Shown one piece after another: positions 41,827 through 49,091 of a DNA stretch of 49,091 nt. The stretch covers positions 1 through 49,091 of the forward strand of contig DJXD01000053.1 in the NCBI GenBank assembly GCA_002449585.1, written 5' to 3'. A program made the position numbers and the translations under genes. This stretch comes from Ruminococcus sp. UBA7013. GTDB taxonomy: Bacteria > Bacillota > Clostridia > Oscillospirales > Ruminococcaceae. The first letter of the stretch is position 1, and the number at the start of each line of letters is the position of its first letter. The notes below the pieces were generated by a model. The model worked only from the letters and a program-made list of their open reading frames with translations, made no database searches and was not told the origin of the DNA.

Positions 41827-43077
41827 TTATTGACTGCCGGCGGCTTTGGCATTAGCCAGCATGAGCTTGATTCTATTTTCCTGATTTACACGGGTTGCGC
41901 CGGGATCGTAGTCAATCGCAATGATATTAGCATTGGGATGATGTTCTTTTACAGCCCGGCTCATGCCTTTGGCGATAATATGATTTGGCAGGCATCCGAA
42001 AGGCTGAGTGCAGATGATATTTTCTGTACCACTTTCAGCGAGTGCGCCCATTTCGGCAGGGATCAGCCAGCCCTCTCCCATATTGACACCAAGGCCGATA
42101 TATTTTTGAACAGATTCGACCAGATGCACGAAATCATGCGGCGGTTTGAATTTGCCTTGTTCGGTCATGAGTTTGACGACTTTTTTCTGTTCTGCGAGAA
42201 ACAGGTGATACATTGCCTGATAAACAGGTGTGAGGGCATTTTTTCTGCCATAGAGATTGGCTTCATTGACTTTGGTGAACATATAATATAATGCAAATTC
42301 CAGCATAGAGGGGACTACGGGTTCACAACCTTCTGAGATTAGGAAATCTTCTAAGTGATTATTGCCAAGAGGGGAATATTTGACATAGATTTCTCCGACA
42401 ATGCCGACACGGATTTTAGGAACGGAAGAGCGTTCGATCTTGCCGAAATCTTCCAGCATAGCTTTATAATATTTTTTTGTATTGGGATAGTCTTTTGTTT
42501 CCATCAGTTTGTTGATTTTTTTAATCCATCTGTCAAGCATTTTTTTAGAAGAGCCTTTAATAAGTTCATAAGCACGGCATTGATTATATAAAGTTTGGAG
42601 CATATCGCCATAAGCGATGCCGTAAAGCATTCGGAGAATCATAGGCATTGTGAGTTTCCAGCCATTTTCCGGATCTTTTTCCATGCCGACAAAATTCAGG
42701 GAAATAACGGGTACTTGTGGAAAGGTATCTTTCAGGGCTTTTCTTAGCAGATAAATATAATTAGAAGCACGGCAGCCGCCCCCGGTCTGCGGAAGCATGA
42801 GAGCAGTTTTATCAGGATCATATTTTCCGCTTTTTAGGGCTTCCATAAATTGGCCAATGCAAAGCAATGCCGGATAACAAGTATCATTGTGAACATTTTT
42901 CAGACCTTCATCAATGACAGTTCGTGATTCACTGTGCAGAACCTCGCAATGATAGCCATAAATGCCGAAGATATGCACCATAAACTGGAAATGAATTTCC
43001 AGCATAGTAGGAATCAGGATCGTGTGTGTTTTTTTCATTTCTTTCGTGAAAATGGGATAATCTCTTTCTGTCTCCAA
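41827..43077 (-). CDS. 2-hydroxyacyl-CoA dehydratase (HgdB/C-like) family protein
   Basis: A 416-residue protein with the fold of the D-component of 2-hydroxyacyl-CoA dehydratases: cysteine-containing segments NDTCYPALLCIGQF and QTGGGCRASNY, and IICTQPFGCLPNHI. These cysteines are candidates for [4Fe-4S] ligands. In many Firmicutes this region is the C-terminal part of a protein of about 1400 residues fused to the activase; here it is a separate gene. Translation starts at TTG (43077) with AAAGGAG eight bases upstream. It follows the activase by 25 bases. The substrate is unknown, and no CoA-transferase is nearby. Confidence 0.85.
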   Translation of the reverse strand: METERDYPIFTKEMKKTHTILIPTMLEIHFQFMVHIFGIYGYHCEVLHSESRTVIDEGLKNVHNDTCYPALLCIGQFMEALKSGKYDPDKTALMLPQTGGGCRASNYIYLLRKALKDTFPQVPVISLNFVGMEKDPENGWKLTMPMILRMLYGIAYGDMLQTLYNQCRAYELIKGSSKKMLDRWIKKINKLMETKDYPNTKKYYKAMLEDFGKIERSSVPKIRVGIVGEIYVKYSPLGNNHLEDFLISEGCEPVVPSMLEFALYYMFTKVNEANLYGRKNALTPVYQAMYHLFLAEQKKVVKLMTEQGKFKPPHDFVHLVESVQKYIGLGVNMGEGWLIPAEMGALAESGTENIICTQPFGCLPNHIIAKGMSRAVKEHHPNANIIAIDYDPGATRVNQENRIKLMLANAKAAGSQ

Positions 43078-43102
43078 AAAGCATTCTCCTTTCCTGTGGG
43101 AT

Positions 43103-46030
43103 TTATTGGGTCATAGCGGCAAGCAGACTCCTGAGCCGGATCTTAGCCGCTCCCAGATTAGTGATTTCATCAATTTTGAGCTGAGTATAGAGTTTTCCGG
43201 CAGATTCCAGAATACTCCGGACTTCATCTGTAGTAATCGCATCAATGCCGCATCCAAAAGAAACTAGCTGTACAAGCTGCATATCTGGCTGAGTAGTGAC
43301 ATATTGCGCCGCACGATATAAACGGCTGTGATATGTCCATTGATTATAAACATGCAGGTGCGGCATTCGGCCAAGCATGGCAATGCTTTCTTCTGAGATT
43401 ACGGCAAGGCCAAGGCTGGTGATTAATTTATGAATGCCGTGATTGATTTCTTTATCCAGATGATAAGGACGGCCGGCAAGGACAATGATTTTCCGGCCTT
43501 CTGCACGGGCTTGAGCGATGATTTCACGGGCTTTTTGTGTTTGATCTTTCCGGAATGCAGTAAGGGCTTCATAAGCAGCATCTACAGCGGCAGGAATCTG
43601 TTTTTTCACGCCATAAGAAGCAAGGCAGGTTTGCAGGACATGGATCACATTTTTGCGGCTGTTAATATCTAGATACGGATTCATGAAATTATGATGATTC
43701 AGGCCGCTGTGATTGGCTTTCATGAGTTCGGGATAATAGGCAACAACAGGGCAATTGAATCTATTATCTGTATTAGGTTCACCGAGATTATAAGTCATAC
43801 AAGGCCAGAAAATGAAATCTGGTTTTTTCTCAAGCAGAGCTTCTATATGGCCATGGGCGATTTTGGCCGGATAACATACTGTATCAGATGGGATAGTATG
43901 CTGACCTTTGAAATAGATTTTTCGGTCACTTTCTCCGGAGAGGATAATGCCGAAGCCTAATTTTGTGAAAAGCGTATGCCAGAAAGGGAGTAATTCATAG
44001 AAATTTAGAACCATAGGCAGGCCAATCATAGCACGGGGATGAGCAGGCTGTTTTTCTGCCAGTGCAAAAAGCTGATTATATTTATAGTTATACAGATCTG
44101 GAATTTCTGTTTTTCGGATCACACCTGCACCCTTTTCACAGCGATTGCCCGAAATGAATCGGCCGCCATCAGAAAATTTGATCACATTCAGGAGACAATT
44201 AGCCGTGCATCTGCCACAGCGGACATTTTTGGAAGTGTAAGAAAAATGAGCCAGATCTTCCGGAGAGATCAGAGAACTTTCAAAGCCGTCTTCCATCTGT
44301 TCTTTTGCATATAATGCCGCACCAAATGCGCCCATCAGTCCGGAGATAGCCGGACGGATCACAGAACGGCCAATTTCACGCTCAAAGCATCGGAGAACAG
44401 CATCATTCAGGAAAGTTCCGCCCTGAACGACAATATTTTTCCCTAATTCATCCACACTCCGGGCACGGATGACTTTATAAATCGCATTCTTGATAATAGA
44501 AGCAGATAAGCCAGCAGAAATATCTTCTACAGTTGCGCCATCTTTCTGCGCTTGTTTCACACTGCTGTTCATGAATACTGTGCATCTTGATCCTAATTCT
44601 ACAGGCTTTTCGGCAAATAATCCCATCTGTGAGAATTCGCCAATATCATAGCCGAGTGCCATTGCAAAAGTTTGAATAAAAGAACCGCATCCGGAAGAAC
44701 ATGCTTCATTCAGCATGATGCTGTCAATTGCGCCGTTTTTGATCTTAAAGCATTTAATATCCTGTCCGCCGATGTCAATAATAAAATCCACATCGGGGCA
44801 GAAGAAAGAAGCGGCCTTAAAATGGGCAACAGTTTCAACAATACCAAAATCTACAGATAATCCGGCCTTAATCAGATCTTCTCCGTAACCGGTGACGGCA
44901 CTGGCACGAATATGCAGATCTGGATTTTTATCTGCATAGATCTGTTTGAGTTTAGCGGCGATCCTGTCCAGCGGCTGGCCTTCATTCGAGGCGTAATGAC
45001 TATATAATAATTTGCCATCTTCGGTGATTAATACTAATTTTGTAGTTGTTGAGCCGGAATCAATGCCAAGATAGGCCTCTCCGGTGTAAGTTCTGAGATC
45101 TGCATATTCCAGATCACAGGCTTGATGACGCTGGACAAATGCAGCATATTCAGATTTTGAGCTGAATAATTTTTCACCTGTCAAAACATTGGAATTAGCT
45201 TTTGCATGAATGATTTTTTCAAGAAGCATTTTGGCAGATTTGGGAGAATCTTTGCTTTGATCAGCATATAATGCACTTCCAAGTGCGACAAAGACGGGGG
45301 CATGTTCAGGGAAAAAGGCATGTTCCGGGGAAAGATTTAGGCCTGTCATAAAAGCTTTTCGCAAGCCTTTCTGAAAAGATAAAGGGCCACCTAGAAACAG
45401 GATATTTCCTTTGATTTCCCGACCTTGTGCCAGTCCGGCAACTGTCTGATCAACAACAGCTTTGAAAATGCTGGCGGCAATATCTTCACGGGCAGCTCCC
45501 TGATTCAGAAGCGGCTGAATGTCAGATTTTGCAAATACACCACATCGGGAAGCGATCGGATAAGTTCGCTTTGCTTTGAGTGCGGCTTCATCAAGCTCCT
45601 GCACAGAGATCCCCAGCAATGTCGCCATCTGATCAATAAATGCACCTGTTCCGCCTGCACATGAGCCATTCATACGCTGTTCTACGCCGCCGGTCAGAAA
45701 GATGATTTTAGCATCTTCTCCGCCGAGTTCTATCACAGCATCCGCTTCCGGATAAAGTGTTTTTACGGCTAAGAATGCCGCATGTACTTCCTGTACAAAA
45801 GAAATATCAGCGGCATTGGCAAGCCCTAAGCCTGCCGATCCTGTCATTGCACTTCTGAATTCTGCATCTGGAAATGTTTCAGCAATATGCTCTAATTGAG
45901 AAGCAACAGTTTCCTTGACTTTTGAAAAATGCCGTTCATAGGCAGAATGCAGTATTTCGCCATGTTCATCACAGACGACTGTTTTCACAGTTGTCGAGCC
46001 TACGTCGATTCCTAAAGAATATAATTTCAT
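43103..46030 (-). CDS. Acyl-CoA dehydratase activase, tandem BadF/BcrA-type ATPase with DUF2229 region
   Basis: A 975-residue protein with two ASKHA ATPase domains of the BadF/BadG/BcrA/BcrD type. The first (about 1-260) begins SLGIDVGSTTVKTVV and has GGEDAKI and NGSCAGGTGAFIDQ; the second (about 318-580) begins YLGIDSGSTTTKLV and has GGQDIKC and NEACSSGCGSF. Conserved cysteines in both may bridge a [4Fe-4S] cluster at a dimer interface. The last 390 residues contain the RCGRCTANCLL cysteine motif and a DUF2229-like region (PHLHVYNQWTYHSRLY). Such activases perform ATP-driven one-electron transfer to a dehydratase, probably the next gene's product. TGGAGGA precedes the ATG. It lies 17 bases after alr. 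Confidence 0.9.
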   Translation of the reverse strand: MKLYSLGIDVGSTTVKTVVCDEHGEILHSAYERHFSKVKETVASQLEHIAETFPDAEFRSAMTGSAGLGLANAADISFVQEVHAAFLAVKTLYPEADAVIELGGEDAKIIFLTGGVEQRMNGSCAGGTGAFIDQMATLLGISVQELDEAALKAKRTYPIASRCGVFAKSDIQPLLNQGAAREDIAASIFKAVVDQTVAGLAQGREIKGNILFLGGPLSFQKGLRKAFMTGLNLSPEHAFFPEHAPVFVALGSALYADQSKDSPKSAKMLLEKIIHAKANSNVLTGEKLFSSKSEYAAFVQRHQACDLEYADLRTYTGEAYLGIDSGSTTTKLVLITEDGKLLYSHYASNEGQPLDRIAAKLKQIYADKNPDLHIRASAVTGYGEDLIKAGLSVDFGIVETVAHFKAASFFCPDVDFIIDIGGQDIKCFKIKNGAIDSIMLNEACSSGCGSFIQTFAMALGYDIGEFSQMGLFAEKPVELGSRCTVFMNSSVKQAQKDGATVEDISAGLSASIIKNAIYKVIRARSVDELGKNIVVQGGTFLNDAVLRCFEREIGRSVIRPAISGLMGAFGAALYAKEQMEDGFESSLISPEDLAHFSYTSKNVRCGRCTANCLLNVIKFSDGGRFISGNRCEKGAGVIRKTEIPDLYNYKYNQLFALAEKQPAHPRAMIGLPMVLNFYELLPFWHTLFTKLGFGIILSGESDRKIYFKGQHTIPSDTVCYPAKIAHGHIEALLEKKPDFIFWPCMTYNLGEPNTDNRFNCPVVAYYPELMKANHSGLNHHNFMNPYLDINSRKNVIHVLQTCLASYGVKKQIPAAVDAAYEALTAFRKDQTQKAREIIAQARAEGRKIIVLAGRPYHLDKEINHGIHKLITSLGLAVISEESIAMLGRMPHLHVYNQWTYHSRLYRAAQYVTTQPDMQLVQLVSFGCGIDAITTDEVRSILESAGKLYTQLKIDEITNLGAAKIRLRSLLAAMTQ

Positions 46031-46047
46031 AAAAATCCTCCAGTTTT

Positions 46048-47220
46048 TTACAAAAGACTGTCTTCATGAATAATCTGATGATTTTCGATAAATATCCGGG
46101 GAACACGTTTGGAAATGCCGCAGACAACTTCATAGCCGATTGTTCCATAAAGTCCGGCAAGATCATCCGCTGTAATACAGTCATCACCATCCTGACCGAT
46201 CAGAGTGACAACAGAACCAATCACAGGATGTGGAACTTCTGTGACATCAATCATCATTTGATCCATACAGACACGCCCTGTAATCGGACAGCGCACGCCA
46301 TTGACAAGTACTGTCCCTCGGTTGGATAATAAACGGGAATAGCCGTCTGCATAGCCGATGGTAACAGTGGCAATCCGGCGGCAGGTTTCTGCCTGATAGG
46401 TTCGGCCATAGCTGATGCAATCCCCCGGCTGAACGGTTTTGATATGGCTGATTCTTGTCCGGAAAGAAAGCACCGGATGCAGATCCAGCGGCACAGCAAG
46501 GGCGGCATTCGGTTTCAGGCCATACATGATAATGCCAGCTCTGGCAAGTGTACTTTCTGGCCGATTGCGATAGCATAAAGCTGCACTGTTCATGCAATGG
46601 ACATGCGGCAGTGAAATGCCTTTCTGCCGAAGCTGTGCCGCAATGCCAAAAATTAAATCTTCCTGATGCTGTGTATAGGCTTCTTGTTCCGGAGCATCTT
46701 CATCAGCAACTGCAAAATGTGTAAAAATGCCTTCCGGACATAGTCCCCGGAGTGAAAAAATTTCTTCCAGTTCTTGCAGACAGATTTCAAGATCATGCGT
46801 TTGCAGGCCAATTCTTCCCATACCAGTATCCAGCTTGATATGACAGCGCACCGGCTTTCCGGGAAGCGCACAGCTGGAAAGCTGTTCTGCATATTCAGCC
46901 GAAACAATCGCTTGAAGAATATTTTTTTCTGCCAGCATAGGCGCACATTCTGGAGCAGTATACCCCAAAATCAGAATTTCACCCTCTGGACACCATTTTC
47001 GCACTCTCACAGCTTCCTCAAAACTGGAAACGGCATAAAACCGGATTCCCAATGCATACAGTTTCCGGCAGATATATTCCTCTCCATGGCCATAGGCATC
47101 TGCTTTAACAACAGCGCAATACTGTGTTGTATCGGCAAGCTGTTCCTGAATGATTTTGACATTATGAGCAAGTGCATCCAGTGAAATCTCTGCCCATGCC
47201 CTTTGACGATATTGTACCAT
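46048..47220 (-). CDS. alr: Alanine racemase
   Basis: PLP enzyme making D-alanine for peptidoglycan. The 390-residue protein has the cofactor lysine in VVKADAYGHG (Lys39), the catalytic tyrosine in ISYGRTY, HIKLDTGMGRIG, and GRVCMDQMMIDVT, all standard for Alr. AAAGGAG precedes the ATG. It heads the long minus-strand run and is divergent from the YpsA-like gene; I could not identify a convincing promoter for it in the 181-base gap. Confidence 0.97.
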   Translation of the reverse strand: MVQYRQRAWAEISLDALAHNVKIIQEQLADTTQYCAVVKADAYGHGEEYICRKLYALGIRFYAVSSFEEAVRVRKWCPEGEILILGYTAPECAPMLAEKNILQAIVSAEYAEQLSSCALPGKPVRCHIKLDTGMGRIGLQTHDLEICLQELEEIFSLRGLCPEGIFTHFAVADEDAPEQEAYTQHQEDLIFGIAAQLRQKGISLPHVHCMNSAALCYRNRPESTLARAGIIMYGLKPNAALAVPLDLHPVLSFRTRISHIKTVQPGDCISYGRTYQAETCRRIATVTIGYADGYSRLLSNRGTVLVNGVRCPITGRVCMDQMMIDVTEVPHPVIGSVVTLIGQDGDDCITADDLAGLYGTIGYEVVCGISKRVPRIFIENHQIIHEDSLL

Positions 47221-47325
47221 ATTTCAAAAATCTCCTTTTGGTCATCAGATTTATTTTTTGTGAATTTTTCATAAAAAAGAGACTGTATGACTGCCTGAAT
47301 AGAAACAGAACTGTCATTTTTTCTG

Positions 47326-47372
47326 AAAAATCACGGTTTGCACTTGTGATTTTTTTCAAGATATGCTATAAT
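47326..47372 (+). promoter_or_regulatory. Promoter of the YpsA-like gene, overlapping an inverted repeat
   Basis: TTGTGA (47344-47349), 17-base spacer, TATAAT (47367-47372), with TGc before the -10 box. The inverted repeat AAAAATCAC (47326-47334) / GTGATTTTT (47346-47354) overlaps the -35 box and could be an operator or an upstream hairpin. Confidence 0.65.
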
Positions 47373-47401
47373 AGACATGAAAATTTTCTCTGCGGAGGTA
47401 C

Positions 47402-47998
47402 TTGAAATTGATAAAATCTTATGACATACATCCCGCACTCCGGGATGCACCTAGGGAGCATACATTATGCGTCACAGGACACAGACCCGCAAAGCTTCCG
47501 AAAGGTGAAAAACAGCAGGCACTGATCAAGACAATACAGTATTATCTGGATATAGCAATAGAAAAAGGCTATACCCATTTTCTGAACGGTCTGGCTGACG
47601 GAACAGATTATCTGATGGCTGAATATTTATTCCAGATTCGGGAAAAAAGGCCGGGAATTCAAATCATTGGCATTCAGCCCTGTGAAGATTATGAAGTATT
47701 TTTTAAAAAGCGAAATTATGATTTAAAGCATTTACAGCGGATGAAAGAGCAGGTCAATGCGTTGATATGTCTGCCGGGGAGCTGGCGAGATGAAGATATT
47801 TTTTTTACAAGAAACAGAATGCTGGTAGATCATGCATCTGCGGTGATTGCCGTTTGTTCTGACAGACATTCAGGGGCAATGCAGACCCTGCATTATGCAA
47901 AAGAATGTGGGCTTGCCTGGTGTCAGATTGCCGCAAATCCGGAATTATTATACACACCGCCGCCGGAGCAGTGGCCTGTGATCCGGAACGGATTCTGA
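47402..47998 (+). CDS. YpsA/DUF1273-type SLOG-fold protein
   Basis: A 198-residue protein with the features of the DUF1273/YpsA group of the SLOG superfamily: TLCVTGHRPAKLP near the start, HFLNGLADGTDYLMAEY, and RNRMLVDHASAVIAV, which match nucleotide- or ligand-binding parts of the Rossmann-like fold. YpsA of Bacillus affects cell division; the ligand is unknown. Translation begins at TTG (47402), five bases after GGAGGT. It has its own promoter and no terminator is obvious after it. Confidence 0.85.
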   Translation: MKLIKSYDIHPALRDAPREHTLCVTGHRPAKLPKGEKQQALIKTIQYYLDIAIEKGYTHFLNGLADGTDYLMAEYLFQIREKRPGIQIIGIQPCEDYEVFFKKRNYDLKHLQRMKEQVNALICLPGSWRDEDIFFTRNRMLVDHASAVIAVCSDRHSGAMQTLHYAKECGLAWCQIAANPELLYTPPPEQWPVIRNGF

Positions 47999-48050
47999 AA
48001 TTTTCATGATATTTATTATTATAACACTTATTTTTCAAAAAAGCAAGTGT

Positions 48051-48111
48051 CACAGGAAAGTTTCAGATTTTTAGAAATTTGTCCAGAAAAAAAGAAAAAA
48101 AGTTTCCTGTG
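48051..48111. repeat. Spaced inverted repeat upstream of the LCP-like gene
   Basis: CACAGGAAA (48051-48059) and TTTCCTGTG (48103-48111) form a nine-base perfect inverted repeat with an AT/purine-rich spacer of 43 bases, shortly before the LCP-like start. It could be an operator pair or a long-loop hairpin. Confidence 0.5.
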
Positions 48112-48158
48112 CTGTGTAATGATATACAAGTACGGGACAGATGAGGAGGAATTCTATT

Positions 48159-49091
48159 ATGGCGAAAGCAAAAAAAGGCAAAAGCGGACATGTAGCCATA
48201 CCATTTTTATTGGCGTTTCTGCTGGGAATCGTTGGTATTGGCGGCATTGCGATGTATATTTTTAATCAGCTGAATCAGAGAGGAAATCATGTTCAGCCCA
48301 TGCAGAGCAGTCTTGTCAAGCCGACAGAAGAGGATAATATGACATTGCTGTTTGTACTTGATGAGCCATCAGACCCCTGTCCGGTGACGTTCATGCTTGC
48401 GAGAATATTGCCGGGAGATAAGAAAATTATATTAGTATCTCTGCCGTCAAATATGCTTGCGTTAGTAGATGGCCGTCAGGAAATGCTTTCTTCTTTTTAT
48501 AAGACAGGGGGAATTCAGTCGGCAATGGCGGCGATTTCCAACGAAACAGGCATCAGACCGGATAGATATATTATTCTGGATTCTGATTCTTTCCAGAAGA
48601 TTTGCAATATTTATGCAGGGGTATATTATCAGATCCCTGTCGGAACGCAGGGCTTTGCAGATAGTACAGAACAGCAATATTTAGGGCCTGCACAGATGGA
48701 AAAGCTTTTGACAAATCCGTTTTTTGAAAATGGTGAAAGTGAACGGAGTGCCGTTGCATCAGATCTGATCTGTGAAATGATTAATCAGACGGATTATGAC
48801 AGAATTGTTGCATCTATGGATTCTAATTTCAGAACGCTGATCAATATGATGAATACAGATATTTCTTCGATTGATTATACAAATAAGAAGGCAGCTTTGA
48901 AATTTATGTATACTTATGGAAGCGAGATTTGTACATTCCGGCTTGCAACAGGAAGCACATCAGAGGACAATAAATTTATTCTGAGCAATGATTTTCATGA
49001 AAGTATTTCAGATTATTTTGATATACAATTAACAGCAATAACGCCCGATGCAAATATTCCTGATGTTGTTCCGGAAGATCCGAATCCGGAC
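48159..49091 (+). CDS. Divergent LytR-CpsA-Psr-like membrane protein (cut by window edge)
   Basis: The first 311 residues are in the window and the frame is open at the right edge. A short basic N-terminus (MAKAKKGKSG) is followed by one membrane helix (about 11-35) and an outside domain with the order of an LCP domain: TLLFVLDEP, VTFMLARILPGDKKIILVSLPSN, a KTGGIQSAM segment, IRPDRYIILDSDSF. In standard LCP proteins, which attach wall polymers to peptidoglycan, the corresponding motifs are RsDt and PRD with key Arg and Asp; here they read CPVT and PSN. It may be a non-enzymatic relative. AGGAGGA is eight bases before the ATG; the shorter open frame from 48047 in another phase is not the gene. 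Confidence 0.7.
   Translation, partial: MAKAKKGKSGHVAIPFLLAFLLGIVGIGGIAMYIFNQLNQRGNHVQPMQSSLVKPTEEDNMTLLFVLDEPSDPCPVTFMLARILPGDKKIILVSLPSNMLALVDGRQEMLSSFYKTGGIQSAMAAISNETGIRPDRYIILDSDSFQKICNIYAGVYYQIPVGTQGFADSTEQQYLGPAQMEKLLTNPFFENGESERSAVASDLICEMINQTDYDRIVASMDSNFRTLINMMNTDISSIDYTNKKAALKFMYTYGSEICTFRLATGSTSEDNKFILSNDFHESISDYFDIQLTAITPDANIPDVVPEDPNPD

Noticed and set aside
43078..43102. Frameshift or sequencing error splitting a fused dehydratase activase
   Set aside because: The first gene ends at a normal stop and the second has its own well-placed AAAGGAG and TTG start, so two genes are more likely.
48001..48053. Minus-strand promoter (TTGCTT, 17 bases, TATAAT) after the YpsA-like gene
   Set aside because: It would only give an antisense transcript into the YpsA-like gene; the AT-rich spacer makes a chance match likely.

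Overview
The window looks like a chromosomal segment of a spore-forming, starch- and glycogen-oriented member of the Clostridia, most like a Ruminococcus (Oscillospiraceae; Ruminococcus bromii is the closest lifestyle match I can name). The evidence is moderately AT-rich DNA, strong Shine-Dalgarno sites, TTGACA/TATAAT promoters, sporulation genes (spoIVB, spoVS, a SpoIID-type gene), a dockerin-like module, a cohesin-like lipoprotein and many glucan enzymes. The genus is an inference; there is no rRNA to test it. I saw no tRNA, rRNA, insertion sequence, phage gene or CRISPR array.

Layout. 1-8720: truncated ppdK (minus), then plus-strand htpG behind a perfect CIRCE operator, a GtrA-type membrane protein, glycogen phosphorylase 1, a cytoplasmic GH13 enzyme and a secreted CAP-domain protein ending in four Cys-containing 16-residue repeats. 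8763-13780 (minus): queH with a wall amidase, rsmI with a TrmN6-type methyltransferase, and a secreted leucine-rich-repeat protein with a dockerin-like half. 13899-19780: a small membrane protein divergent from spoIVB, two HPr paralogues, and a 1033-residue surface protein that looks like a cysteine peptidase behind four beta-type repeats. 19891-30892: a tight seven-gene minus-strand run, rmuC-malQ-glgP2-nadB-nadC-lipoprotein-metG. 30944-34297 (plus): a CmpB-type membrane protein, then a three-gene set (Pro-rich protein, SpoIID-like enzyme with peptidoglycan-binding repeats, second peptidoglycan-binding protein). 34353-47220 (minus): spoVS, ymdB, a polytopic membrane protein with a PEPDPI tail, a CYTH protein, an FlK-type thioesterase, an HD hydrolase, a GH3 lipoprotein, proS, a small membrane protein, a 2-hydroxyacyl-CoA dehydratase-type protein with its activase, and alr. 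47402-49091 (plus): a YpsA/DUF1273-type protein and a truncated LytR-CpsA-Psr-like protein.

How the genes fit together. Two glycogen phosphorylases, MalQ and the GH13 enzyme form an intracellular route from glycogen or imported maltodextrin to glucose-1-phosphate, and PPDK would act at the lower end of glycolysis. NadB and NadC make NAD precursors, but NadA is not adjacent. A second theme is the cell surface and spore: SpoIVB, SpoVS, SpoIID-like and peptidoglycan-binding proteins, the amidase, Alr, the GH3 enzyme and the LCP-like protein all act on the wall or in sporulation.

The least explained items are the 1033-residue surface peptidase candidate, the SpoIID-like/Pro-rich/peptidoglycan-binding cluster, the cohesin-like lipoprotein inside the glycogen/NAD operon (with a dockerin-like module encoded about 8 kb away), the twin HPr genes and the RmuC with near-identical 243-bp repeats. 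All functions are read from sequence patterns; no database search was run.
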